Of a stretch of DNA of 64,000 bases, positions 1-9,250 are shown piece by piece. Origin of the DNA: JBFIHF01 sp964411125 (GTDB taxonomy: Bacteria; Myxococcota_A; Bradymonadia; Bradymonadales; Bradymonadaceae). The stretch is taken from assembly GCA_964411125.1 (NCBI GenBank), contig CAYPJU010000021.1, positions 1-64,000 of the forward strand, given 5' to 3'. The position numbers were made by a program, and so were the translations under genes. Below the pieces are notes generated by a model. That model ran no database searches. It worked only from the letters and a program-made list of their open reading frames with translations, and was not told the origin of the DNA. Each line of letters opens with the position of its first letter. Positions within the stretch are counted from its first letter, which is position 1.

Positions 1-616
1 CGGCGATGTCGAACCGGTCCCCGCCAGCCGCGGGGTCGATCGGGTCGAGGCAGCGGGGGTCGTCCGATCGCCACGCGACGGGCGAAACGCCCGCGAATCC
101 CTGCCAGTCGGAGGGGTCGGAGGAGTAAACGGTCTCGTCTTCGGCGAGATAGTCGTGCGGGAATTCGACCCAGTGGGTTCCATCACTCGAGACCGACACG
201 ATGGCCGGATCCATGAAGACGCCGCCCGGGGCCTCGAAGGCGTTCTCGAAGACGACGAAGTCGGGGCCCGGGACGTCCGCGAGGGTTCGCCCGCTCCACC
301 GCAGTACGAGGTAGTTGTTCGGGGGGGCGGTCGACAGCCCGCGCGAGAAGACGTCGAGGCTGCCGCTCTTTCGATCGCCCTCTACCACGCCGTTGACTGC
401 GTTTTGCGGCACGTTCACGGCAGATGGAGCCGTGACGGTCCCGGGAGCCTCCACCAGCTCGTCGGCGAACTCGAAGTCCCCCTCCCCCGCGCACGCAACG
501 GGCGGACGACCCTCGGCATCGGGATCGCCCTCGGGGGAACCGCAAGCGACGGCCGCCGAAAAGCAAAGCGGCGCCAGGAGACGCCGCTTCGAGTTCGAGA
601 TGGGGAGGATGGTCAC
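1..616 (-). CDS. LIC_13355-like lipoprotein, 3' part cut by window edge
   Basis: This reading frame runs off the left edge, so only about the first 205 residues are visible. It starts at a GTG (616) four bases after the stop of the upstream lipoprotein gene, so the two are probably co-transcribed. The N-terminus has basic residues, a hydrophobic stretch and a lipobox-like AVAC, indicating an exported lipoprotein. The following sequence contains NAVNG, a GSLDVFS segment, VVFENAFE and a VSVSSDG stretch. I recognise this pattern from the LIC_13355 family of secreted lipoproteins, described in Leptospira and common in deltaproteobacteria. The function of that family is unknown to me. The GTG has only a weak ribosome-binding site (GAACGAG), consistent with translational coupling. 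Confidence 0.7.
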   Translation of the reverse strand, partial: MTILPISNSKRRLLAPLCFSAAVACGSPEGDPDAEGRPPVACAGEGDFEFADELVEAPGTVTAPSAVNVPQNAVNGVVEGDRKSGSLDVFSRGLSTAPPNNYLVLRWSGRTLADVPGPDFVVFENAFEAPGGVFMDPAIVSVSSDGTHWVEFPHDYLAEDETVYSSDPSDWQGFAGVSPVAWRSDDPRCLDPIDPAAGGDRFDIA

Positions 617-620
617 TCGT

Positions 621-1421
621 TCAGTCGTCGATTTCGACGTCGATCGCGGTGAACTCGCCGGTGATGTACCAGGCGTCACCCTCGCCTTTGTCGACCTCCA
701 TTCCGGCCTCGGAGTCCCAGTTGAGGTTCTCGGCCTTGAAGATCTGCGTGAGGGTCGCGGGGGGGTTGCCGGGGACGAGCGTGATCTCGGTGACGTCTCC
801 GTCTTCCTTGGTGATGTAGCCGGCCATCGTTCCGTTCCCGATCGTGGCTTCGGCCCCGTCGTCCGAGAGCGAGAGGTTGCCGTTGATCTGCAGTTGCTGG
901 ATCGGGAGGATCGTCTTGGAGACGTCGTTCTCGAACTTGAAGGTCGAGACGAACCCGAAGTACGGCACGAGCGCGTCGAAGGCTCCGGTGGCGAAGTCGA
1001 TCGTGAACTCGGTGGGGGTGGGGTCGGAGTCTTCGTCGAACGTGAAGACGGTGTCGTCGTCGGTCTTGAAGCCGGAGCCGCCCGTGAGGACGCCGGTGCC
1101 GGCCTCCTGGTCGAAATCCCCCATTTGAATGAGGACGACGATCGGGAACTCCTCGTCGAGGTCGAGGCTGTTGGCGACGATCGAGTTCAGGCTACTCGCC
1201 GGCGTGTTGGTGAACGCGAGCGTGTCGAACTTCAGTTCGTATTCGTCCGCGTATTCTGCGCCCGAGTTGTCGACCGTCTGGTTCGAAGTCCCGGCGGTGC
1301 CGTTGTTCGAAGCCCCGTTGTTGCTCGCGCCGTTGTTCGAGGCACCGTTGTTACCATTGTTCCCCGGACCGCAAGCCGCCAGCAGCGCCGCGAATCCGAC
1401 CATCGACATCCAATTTCGCAT
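621..1421 (-). CDS. Lipoprotein with Asn-Gly-Ala-Ser linker, unknown function
   Basis: The 266-residue product starts with a short signal peptide ending in LLAAC, so it should be lipidated at Cys17. Next comes a flexible low-complexity linker built from NNG and NNGAS units (about residues 20-45). The rest is an acidic, probably beta-rich domain with no family I recognise. It contains several Asp/Glu-rich turns, such as the TDDDT and DEDSD stretches. The Asn/Gly linker is a style I associate with Bradymonadales-type lipoproteins; that is an impression, not a search result. The gene lies 54 bases downstream of a sugar-kinase gene and 4 bases upstream of another lipoprotein gene. ATG start at 1421 with a GAGAG ribosome site. 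Confidence 0.7.
   Translation of the reverse strand: MRNWMSMVGFAALLAACGPGNNGNNGASNNGASNNGASNNGTAGTSNQTVDNSGAEYADEYELKFDTLAFTNTPASSLNSIVANSLDLDEEFPIVVLIQMGDFDQEAGTGVLTGGSGFKTDDDTVFTFDEDSDPTPTEFTIDFATGAFDALVPYFGFVSTFKFENDVSKTILPIQQLQINGNLSLSDDGAEATIGNGTMAGYITKEDGDVTEITLVPGNPPATLTQIFKAENLNWDSEAGMEVDKGEGDAWYITGEFTAIDVEIDD
1301..1345 (-). repeat. Three 15-bp tandem units encoding the lipoprotein linker
   Basis: Three in-frame 15-base units, each beginning cgttgtt on the plus strand, encode the repeated Asn-Asn-Gly-Ala-Ser linker of the surrounding lipoprotein. A shorter fourth unit (1346-1362) is related. Units differ at a few third-codon positions. Confidence 0.6.
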
Positions 1422-1475
1422 CGTATTCTCTCTAGTTGATGTATGCGCGGAGCGTACCCGAGGGCCGATTGCAGT

Positions 1476-2393
1476 TCAAAGCTCGGTGAGGTGATCGAAC
1501 GTGACGAGCTCACGGAAGGCGTTGAGACGCTGGCTGATCATCTTTTCGTCGAGCTCGCGCATCGCATCGAAGCTGAAGTTCTCGACGACGAAGCTCGCCA
1601 TGACGCAGCCGTTTACCGTGGCGCGGCGCAGCGCCGCGGGGGTGAGCTTGCCGTTGCGTGCGATGGAGCCGATCATCCCGCCGGCGAAGGTGTCTCCGGC
1701 ACCGGTCGGGTCGTAGACGTCCTCGAGGGGGTATGCCGGCGCGAAGAAGACGTCGTCGCCCATGAAGGTGAGCGCACCGTACTCGCCGCGCTTGATGACG
1801 ACGTACTCCGGTCCGATCGAGCGGATCGCTTTTGCCGCCTTGACGATGTTGGACTCCCCGGCGAGGGCGCGGGCCTCGCTCTCGTTGATGACGACCATGT
1901 CGACGCGGGAGAGGGTCTTTCGGAGCTCGTCGATTTTCCCCTCGATCCAGAAGTTCATCGTATCGCACGCGACGAACTTCGGAGCCTCGACCTGGTCGAG
2001 CACTTCGAGCTGAAGTTCCGGGTCGATGTTCGCGAGGAAGACGTAGTCGGACTTGCGGTACTCGGCGCTGAGCTCGGGACGAAAGTCTCCGAAGACGTTG
2101 AGCTGCGTGTCGAGCGTCTGCGCTTCGTTGAGGTCGAAACCGTAGCGTCCAGTCCACCGGAAGGTCTCTCCTTGGGTCCGCTTCAACCCTTCGAGATCCA
2201 CTCCTCGGCCCCGTAGAAAGTCGACGGGTTCGTCGGGAAAATCGTCGCCGACGACGGCCACGAGGCTGACGTCGGTGAAGAAGCTCGCCGAGGCGGAGAA
2301 GAAGAGCGCGGAACCCCCGAGGGCGTCTTCACGCTTGCCGAAGGGCGTTTCGACGGTGTCGAACGCGACGGAACCAACAACCAACAAACTCAT
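1476..2393 (-). CDS. PfkB-family carbohydrate/nucleoside kinase
   Basis: This is a 305-residue ribokinase-superfamily protein. It opens with a typical beta strand (LLVVGSVAFD) and a GGSALFFS stretch where PfkB enzymes bind substrate. A NESEA motif (170-174) corresponds to the conserved NxxE metal site. The signature DPTGAGDTFAGG (228-239) supplies the anion hole and the catalytic base Asp234. The family uses ATP to phosphorylate sugars or nucleosides such as ribose, adenosine or fructose phosphates; the substrate here cannot be read from sequence. It lies 36 bases downstream of rlmN, at the end of the sucCD-ndk-rlmN run. ATG at 2393 is preceded by a GGAG box. A second PfkB protein is encoded at 22692-23588. 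Confidence 0.85.
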   Translation of the reverse strand: MSLLVVGSVAFDTVETPFGKREDALGGSALFFSASASFFTDVSLVAVVGDDFPDEPVDFLRGRGVDLEGLKRTQGETFRWTGRYGFDLNEAQTLDTQLNVFGDFRPELSAEYRKSDYVFLANIDPELQLEVLDQVEAPKFVACDTMNFWIEGKIDELRKTLSRVDMVVINESEARALAGESNIVKAAKAIRSIGPEYVVIKRGEYGALTFMGDDVFFAPAYPLEDVYDPTGAGDTFAGGMIGSIARNGKLTPAALRRATVNGCVMASFVVENFSFDAMRELDEKMISQRLNAFRELVTFDHLTEL

Positions 2394-2429
2394 AATCGAA
2401 TTCTCCTGCCGAGCCGGGGGGGGGCGGGG

Positions 2430-3608
2430 TTACGCGAGTTCTTCGCGAAAGTTCTCGAGGCGTTTCCGCAGGTGCGCGGGTTCGCGTCGGGTTCCGGGCT
2501 TGCCGAGCTGCCCACATGCGGCCATCTCGTCGCGGCCGCGGGTCTGCCGGCGGAAGACGCTGACGTGGTTTTCGATGAGGTGGTCCCGAAACGCGTCAAT
2601 CCGCTCTTCCGTAGGGGTCTGGAACGGAGTCTTCGGGTGAGGATTGAACGGGATGATGTTGACCTTGCACGGCAGGCCGCGGACGAGCTCCACGAGTCTT
2701 TTGGCGTCCTCGATCGAGTCGTTCAGGTTCGCCAGGAGAACGTACTCGAGCGTTATTCGCTGTCGGCGGTCGAGGTCGAGGTCTCGCAGCGCGGTCATCA
2801 ACTGGTCGAGATCGTACCGGTCGTTGATCGGCATGATCTTGGAGCGCACGACGTCGTTCGTCGCGTTGAGCGATACGGCGAGCTGCGCCTCCGTCTCGTT
2901 CATGAACTCGATCATCTCGGGGACGAGGCCTGACGTCGATACGGTGACGCGACGCTTCGAGAAATCGAGCCCCTCCTGGTCGATCAAGATCTTGGTCGCC
3001 TGCAGGACGTGGGCGAGGTTGTGAAGCGGCTCGCCCATCCCCATGAAGACGATGTTGGTCACGAGCTCGCCCTGCTCTCTCGCGAGGCGCCGCGCCTGGA
3101 CGACCTGATCGACAATCTCGGCGGTCGAGAGGTGCCGAACGAGCCCCATCTTCGCGGTGTAGCAGAAGGTGCACCCCATGGCGCAGCCCACCTGGCTCGA
3201 GATGCAGAGCGTGTTGTGGCTGGCGTACGGGATGTACACGGATTCGACGACCGCCTGGTCGTCGCACTCGAAGGTGAGCTTCGATGTTCCGTCGGAAGCG
3301 ACGAAGATCCCTTGTCGCGCGAGTGGAGCAACTCGAGCGGTGGAGATGAGCACCGCGCGGAACGCCTTCGAGAGGTTCGTCATTTCCTCGAAAGAGGCCG
3401 CGAGGTGTTTGTAAAGCCACTCGTAGAGCTGTGCGGCGCGGAACTTCTTCTCGCCGTAGCCCTCGACGACGAGCCGTTCCAGCTCGTCGCGGGTGAAATT
3501 TTTCAGGTCGATTCGTTCGTCATCCTCGAACTGCAGTTCACCTGCATCACGGGCAGCCGTGAGGCGCTCGATCGCAGTTTCGAGGAGCTGTTGCGGTGTA
3601 GCCGCCAT
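2430..3608 (-). CDS. rlmN: 23S rRNA/tRNA (adenine-C2)-methyltransferase RlmN
   Basis: RlmN is a radical-SAM enzyme that methylates C2 of A2503 in 23S rRNA and A37 in some tRNAs. The [4Fe-4S] motif C142-x3-C146-x2-C149 is present, followed by the SAM-site segment MGMGEPL. Near the C-terminus RGRDEMAACGQL contains the catalytic Cys365 expected of RlmN/Cfr enzymes. The N-terminal accessory domain (about residues 30-100, including LYEWLYKH) is complete. At 392 residues the protein is slightly long for the family. Cfr-type resistance enzymes share the motifs, but the housekeeping context with ndk and sucCD favours RlmN. The ATG at 3608 has no strong ribosome site, so the exact start is less certain. 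Confidence 0.93.
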   Translation of the reverse strand: MAATPQQLLETAIERLTAARDAGELQFEDDERIDLKNFTRDELERLVVEGYGEKKFRAAQLYEWLYKHLAASFEEMTNLSKAFRAVLISTARVAPLARQGIFVASDGTSKLTFECDDQAVVESVYIPYASHNTLCISSQVGCAMGCTFCYTAKMGLVRHLSTAEIVDQVVQARRLAREQGELVTNIVFMGMGEPLHNLAHVLQATKILIDQEGLDFSKRRVTVSTSGLVPEMIEFMNETEAQLAVSLNATNDVVRSKIMPINDRYDLDQLMTALRDLDLDRRQRITLEYVLLANLNDSIEDAKRLVELVRGLPCKVNIIPFNPHPKTPFQTPTEERIDAFRDHLIENHVSVFRRQTRGRDEMAACGQLGKPGTRREPAHLRKRLENFREELA

Positions 3609-3685
3609 GGCGAGTCTCGCCGCTCCCGCCGCCGTCAGCGGCAGGAGCTGTGGGGCCGGCGCGCCATGCGCGCCGGAGTGAGCGA

Positions 3686-4111
3686 TCAGCGATCAGAAAG
3701 TTCCGTCGTGCGGAAGAAGTGGGCGATCTCGATCGCTGCGTTCTCGGGGCTGTCGGACCCGTGGACGGAGTTCTCGCCGATGCTCTTCGCGAAATCCTTT
3801 CGGATCGTACCTTCGTCGGCTTCGGCGGGGTTCGTCGCACCCATGATCTTTCGGTTCTTCGCGACGGCGTCGTCGCCTTCGAGGACCATGAGGACCACGG
3901 GGCTACGGGTCATGAAGTCGACGAGCTCACCGAAGAACGGACGCTCGCTGTGGACGGCATAGAAGCCCTCCGCCTCTTTGCGCGACAGGTGCTGCATCCG
4001 CAGCGCGACGGGGCGCAGGCCCGCTTCTTCGAAGCGGGTGATGATCGTGCCGACCAGGTTCCGTTCGACGGCGTCGGGCTTGATGATGCTGAAGGTTCGT
4101 TGCGTAGCCAT
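3686..4111 (-). CDS. ndk: Nucleoside diphosphate kinase
   Basis: Ndk transfers the gamma phosphate of ATP to nucleoside diphosphates through a phosphohistidine, balancing NTP and dNTP pools. The 141-residue product has the normal length. It carries FSIIKPDAV at the N-terminus with Lys11 in place, RPFF and the RKIMGATNP motif. The active-site NSVHGSDS holds the phosphorylated His117. It lies 30 bases downstream of sucD, in the same orientation. In several bacteria Ndk associates with succinyl-CoA synthetase, so the neighbourhood makes metabolic sense. Confidence 0.97.
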   Translation of the reverse strand: MATQRTFSIIKPDAVERNLVGTIITRFEEAGLRPVALRMQHLSRKEAEGFYAVHSERPFFGELVDFMTRSPVVLMVLEGDDAVAKNRKIMGATNPAEADEGTIRKDFAKSIGENSVHGSDSPENAAIEIAHFFRTTELSDR

Positions 4112-4141
4112 ACTGCGTACCTCTGAGGTGTTCGGGGTATC

Positions 4142-5008
4142 TTAAAGCATTGGTTGAAGCGTCGACGCCATTTCGGCGGGGGACGGAGCGACTTTCACTC
4201 CTGCGGCTTCGAGCGCCTTGATCTTGTCTTCGGCTCCGCCTTTGCCGCCGGCGATGATGGCACCTGCGTGGCCCATCCGTTTGCCTTTGGGGGCGGTTCG
4301 TCCTGCGATGAAGCCGACGATTGGTTTCGTGAAGTTGTCGGCGATCCAGGCGGCGGCTTCTTCCTCCGCCGAGCCTCCGATCTCGCCAATCATGATCACG
4401 GCCTCGGTCTGGTCGTCGTTCTGGAAGAGTTCGAGGACGTCGATGAAGTTGGTGCCGTTGATCGGGTCGCCGCCGATACCGACGCAGGTGGACTGCCCGA
4501 CACCGATTGCGCTGAGCTGGCCGACCGCTTCGTAGGTCAGGGTGCCGGAGCGGCTGAGGACGCCGACCTTGCCCTGCTTGTGGATGTGTCCGGGCATGAT
4601 ACCGATCTTGCATTTGCCGGGGCTGATGACGCCGGGGCAGTTCGGCCCGACGAGGCGGCTCTTGCTCTGCATGAGCGCCTGTTTGACCGGGATCATGTCC
4701 TGGACGGGGATCCCTTCGGTGATCGCGATGATCAGTTCGACCTCGGCGTCGATCGCCTCGAGGATCGCGTCGGCAGCGAAGGGTGGTGGCACGTAGATGA
4801 CGCTGGCGTTGGCTCCCGTCTCGGCGACCGCCTGTTCCACCGTGTCGAAAACGGGGACGCCGGCAGCTTCCTTACCGCCCTTGCCGGGGGTGACTCCACC
4901 GACCAGCTTGGTGCCGTATTCGATCATCTGGGTGCTGTGAAAGAGTCCTGCCGAGCCGGTGATGCCCTGACAGATGACCCGAGTGTTCTCGTCGACCAGA
5001 ATGCTCAT
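4142..5008 (-). CDS. sucD: Succinyl-CoA synthetase, alpha subunit
   Basis: SucD forms the catalytic half of the TCA-cycle enzyme that converts succinyl-CoA, ADP (or GDP) and phosphate to succinate, CoA and ATP. The 288-residue product has the N-terminal CoA-binding Rossmann domain with GITGSAG (15-21). It also has the GPNCPGVISP loop (121-130) and the phosphohistidine loop MGHAGAI with His247. The family signature SRSGTLTYE (152-160) is intact. It follows sucC after 21 bases, the usual order for this operon. Confidence 0.97.
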   Translation of the reverse strand: MSILVDENTRVICQGITGSAGLFHSTQMIEYGTKLVGGVTPGKGGKEAAGVPVFDTVEQAVAETGANASVIYVPPPFAADAILEAIDAEVELIIAITEGIPVQDMIPVKQALMQSKSRLVGPNCPGVISPGKCKIGIMPGHIHKQGKVGVLSRSGTLTYEAVGQLSAIGVGQSTCVGIGGDPINGTNFIDVLELFQNDDQTEAVIMIGEIGGSAEEEAAAWIADNFTKPIVGFIAGRTAPKGKRMGHAGAIIAGGKGGAEDKIKALEAAGVKVAPSPAEMASTLQPML

Positions 5009-5029
5009 CTTGGTTCTCCAGTGCTCGGG

Positions 5030-6190
<1,161 letters not shown>

Positions 6191-6249
6191 CGAGAAATCC
6201 GTGAGGGGTTCAACCCCGCTAATTATCTGGGGCTGCCGGAAACGCCGGT

Positions 6250-6278
6250 TCTATACCTGCACCACCCTTCGCCGTCAA
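6250..6278 (-). promoter_or_regulatory. Sigma70-type promoter for the sucCD-ndk-rlmN run
   Basis: On the minus strand TTGACG (6278-6273) and TATAGA (6255-6250) are separated by exactly 17 bases, close to the sigma70 consensus. Transcription would begin near 6243 and give a leader of about 50 bases before the sucC ATG. This is a match by eye; no start site has been mapped. Confidence 0.6.
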
Positions 6279-6298
6279 GGCATGGCCTCCGAAGGGCC

Positions 6299-6327
6299 TT
6301 GGGCACAACCTCGGACCGGGTTATGAG
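6299..6327 (+). promoter_or_regulatory. Candidate sigma70-type promoter for the permease fusion
   Basis: On the plus strand TTGGGC (6299-6304) and TATGAG (6322-6327) are spaced by 17 bases, each matching the consensus at four of six positions. It points at the permease gene starting at 6403 and sits back to back with the sucC promoter. The 212-base gap between the two genes holds nothing else I recognise. Confidence 0.4.
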
Positions 6328-6402
6328 TCCTGACTGGTTTTCTCGCATCTATCCGAAGTACCCACATCTCTGCCCGACACGACACTCACACCCGGAAACG
6401 CC

Positions 6403-8541
6403 GTGGAAGACAGTTCATCGAGCGACAACTCGACGAAGTCGCTGAAGAAGTCGCTCAATCTGTTCGACGTCTACGTCATCAGTACCGGAGCGATGTTCAG
6501 CTCGGGGTTCTTCCTGCTGCCTGGACTTGCGGCTGCGCAGACGGGCCCCTCGGTGATCCTGGCGTACTTCGTGGCTGGGTTGTTGATCTTACCCGCCATG
6601 CTGAGCAAGGCGGAGTTGGCCACCGCAATGCCCAAAGCAGGCGGCAGCTACTACTACATCGACCGGGCGATGGGGCCGCTCATCGGGACGATCGGCGGGC
6701 TCGGGACGTGGCTGTCCCTGGTCTTCAAGACGGCCTTCGCGCTCATCGGCATGGGGGCCTACCTCGCGATCTACGTCGAGCTACCGATCAAACCGCTCGC
6801 GATCGGGCTCACCGTCGCCTTCACCGTCCTGAACATCGTGGGTGCAAAGGAGTCGAGCGGCCTGCAGCGCATGCTGGTGACCGTGCTCCTGGCGGTACTC
6901 GCGTACTTCATCGCCCAGGGCCTCTACTACATTGCGGACAACAAGGGAGCGACGGCGATCCTGAGCGAGTTCACGCCGTTCTTCACCGACGGCATCGAAG
7001 GGTTCATCGGAACGGTCGGCCTGGTCTTCGTCTCCTACGCCGGCCTCACGAAGGTCGCGAGCGTCGCCGAAGAGGTGGAGGATCCCGATCGCGCGATTCC
7101 GCTCGGGATGCTGCTCTCCGTGGCGACGGCGACCTTCGTCTACTGCGTGGGCGTGTTCGTGATGGTCACCGTGCTCGACCCCGACGAATTCCGCTCCGAC
7201 ATGACCCCCGTGGCGACGGCCGCCGACGCCTTCTTTTCCTGGCTACCGGACGGCATCGGTGTGGGGCTCGCGGTCGCTGCCGCCGTCGCCGCGTTCGCCT
7301 CCACCGGAAACGCGGGGATCATGTCGGCGTCGCGCTACCCTCTGGCGATGGGGCGCGACCGTCTAGTGCCCGAGACGTTCACCAAGATCGGTCGCTTTTC
7401 CACACCGACGATGGGCATTCTGGTGACCGCCGCCGCGATGATCGCGACCGTGGTCTTCGCGGACGTGGCGACCGTCGCCAAACTCGGCAGTGCGTTTCAG
7501 TTGATCATCTTCGGGCTGATCAACCTCTGCGTCATCGTGATGCGTGAGAGCAAGCTCGAGTACTATCACCCCGGCTTCCGGTCACCGCTCTACCCTTGGG
7601 TTCAGATCGCGGGACTCATCATCCCGGTCTGGCTCATCGCCGAGATGGGATGGCTCCCGTCGCTCATGAGCACCGTGGTGATCGTGCTCGCGATCATCTG
7701 GTACCGGGTCTACGCGCGCCACCGTGTCGAGCGACACGGCGCGGTCCATCACGTCTTCGAGCGGCTCGGCCGCGTTCGAGACGACGCGATCGACCGCGAG
7801 CTTCGGGGCATTCTCGGCGACAAGGGACTGCGCGAGGAAGACGCCTACGAGGAGGTCATCGCGCATGCCACGGTGCTCGACTACGATCGCGAGGTAGACT
7901 TCGAGGAGATCGTCGCCGACGTCTGCTCGGCCATCGCAGTCGCGGCGAACGTCGACCCGAGGGAGCTGGTAGAGGGCTTCCTCGCCGAGTCTCGCGCGGG
8001 CTTGATGCCCCTCGATCACGGCATCGCCGCGCCGAACATGCGCCATCACGACGTGGAGCACCCGATGATGGTCCTGGTACGCTCCGAAAAGGGGGTCGAT
8101 GTCGACCTCAGCAAGTCGTTCGGCCACCTCGAGCTCGACCAACCGGTCCACGCGTTCGTGTTCCTCGTCAGCCCGGAGCGCGAGCTCGGCTTCCACCTTC
8201 GAAGCGTCGCGCAGATCGCCACGTCCGTCGAATCTCCAGACTTCCTGGAGATCTGGATGGCCTGCAAGTCGGAAGACGAGCTGCGGCAGGTCTTGCTTCG
8301 CGACGAACGATTTCTCCAGCTCCACGTCCGCACGGACGACACCACTTCCGTCCTCGTCGACAAAGGCCTGGTCGACCTGCGGTTCCCGCAGGGTGCTCTC
8401 ATCGCGCTCGTGCATCGGGATGGTCAGTCGTTCGTCCCCACCTCGGCATTTCGTGTCGAGGCGGGAGACCGGCTGACGGTCATCGGAAACCCCGAGGCGG
8501 TCGAAGAGCTCCGGGCGCGGTTCGAAGGGGACGCCGGGTAG
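6403..8541 (+). CDS. APC-superfamily permease fused to PTS EIIA-like and RCK_C-like domains
   Basis: The N-terminal 450 or so residues form a 12-helix amino-acid/polyamine permease of the APC superfamily, with SSGFFLLPG in helix 1. A cytoplasmic tail follows. Residues of roughly 480-640 resemble a fructose-type PTS EIIA domain, and the last 65 residues (LVDLRFPQGALIALV ... GDRLTVIGNPEAVEEL) resemble the TrkA/RCK C-terminal ligand-binding fold. In active EIIA domains the phosphorylated histidine sits in GIAIPH; here the site reads GIAAPN with Asn545, so phosphotransfer is unlikely and a sensing role is more probable. The start is a GTG at 6403 with a weak GGAAA upstream. Transported substrate unknown. 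Confidence 0.85.
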   Translation: MEDSSSSDNSTKSLKKSLNLFDVYVISTGAMFSSGFFLLPGLAAAQTGPSVILAYFVAGLLILPAMLSKAELATAMPKAGGSYYYIDRAMGPLIGTIGGLGTWLSLVFKTAFALIGMGAYLAIYVELPIKPLAIGLTVAFTVLNIVGAKESSGLQRMLVTVLLAVLAYFIAQGLYYIADNKGATAILSEFTPFFTDGIEGFIGTVGLVFVSYAGLTKVASVAEEVEDPDRAIPLGMLLSVATATFVYCVGVFVMVTVLDPDEFRSDMTPVATAADAFFSWLPDGIGVGLAVAAAVAAFASTGNAGIMSASRYPLAMGRDRLVPETFTKIGRFSTPTMGILVTAAAMIATVVFADVATVAKLGSAFQLIIFGLINLCVIVMRESKLEYYHPGFRSPLYPWVQIAGLIIPVWLIAEMGWLPSLMSTVVIVLAIIWYRVYARHRVERHGAVHHVFERLGRVRDDAIDRELRGILGDKGLREEDAYEEVIAHATVLDYDREVDFEEIVADVCSAIAVAANVDPRELVEGFLAESRAGLMPLDHGIAAPNMRHHDVEHPMMVLVRSEKGVDVDLSKSFGHLELDQPVHAFVFLVSPERELGFHLRSVAQIATSVESPDFLEIWMACKSEDELRQVLLRDERFLQLHVRTDDTTSVLVDKGLVDLRFPQGALIALVHRDGQSFVPTSAFRVEAGDRLTVIGNPEAVEELRARFEGDAG

Positions 8542-8650
8542 GCGCCACTGCTCTGTCTCGCTCGCGTCTGCGGTCGAAGTCGATCGGCTCCTCGTGCGGT
8601 GCGAAAGCGCCGGTGCTATAACGAGCGAAACCTCGACAGATGGAGCACGC

Positions 8651-9250
8651 ATGACGAAGCCCCGATTGACCTATTTCGATTTCGACGGCGGACGTGGAGA
8701 AGAGTGTCGGTTGGCCTTCGTGGTAGCCGGCGTCGAATTCGACGACCACCGCGTGAAGCACGGCGAATGGGAGGCAATGAAGGCCGAGACACCCTTCGGG
8801 GCTCTCCCCGTGCTGGAGGTCGACGGACGCGGGAAGGTGGCGCAGTCGAACGCAATCCTGGTCTACATCGGGAGAAAGCACGGTCTACACCCGGCGACCC
8901 CTTGGGAAGCGATGGTCCACGAAGCGGTGATGGAGTCCGTCGAAGACCTGCGGCACCGCGTCGCTCGGACGGCGAGCGACGACGAAGAAGAAAAGCGAGC
9001 GCGCCGTGAGGAGTTCGCCCAGGGGTGGTTGCGACAGTGGGCGACGTCGATCTCCGACCAGATCACGGGGCCGTTTCTGGAGGGCGACCAGATCAACGTC
9101 GCCGACATCAAGCTCTTCAACATCATCCGTTGGTTCCGTCGCGGCGGACTGGATCACATCGCTCCGACGTACTTCGACGCGTTCCCCAAGATCGATACGC
9201 TGTATCAGGCGGTCGAGGACCACGAGGCAATTCGAGGACGCTACGCATGA
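8651..9250 (+). CDS. Glutathione S-transferase family protein
   Basis: This 199-residue cytosolic GST-like protein most resembles the sigma/mu-like bacterial branch. The thioredoxin-fold half begins with LTYFDFDGGRGEECRLAF, with Tyr8 where sigma-class enzymes have their catalytic tyrosine. AQSNAILVYIGRK is the expected QS-AI glutathione-binding segment, and an all-helical second half follows. Such enzymes conjugate glutathione to electrophiles or reduce peroxides; the substrate is unknown. The ATG at 8651 has a GGAG box five bases upstream. An in-frame start 57 bases earlier would add a poorly conserved leader and is less likely. The stop overlaps the ATG of the next gene (ATGA). Confidence 0.85.
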   Translation: MTKPRLTYFDFDGGRGEECRLAFVVAGVEFDDHRVKHGEWEAMKAETPFGALPVLEVDGRGKVAQSNAILVYIGRKHGLHPATPWEAMVHEAVMESVEDLRHRVARTASDDEEEKRARREEFAQGWLRQWATSISDQITGPFLEGDQINVADIKLFNIIRWFRRGGLDHIAPTYFDAFPKIDTLYQAVEDHEAIRGRYA

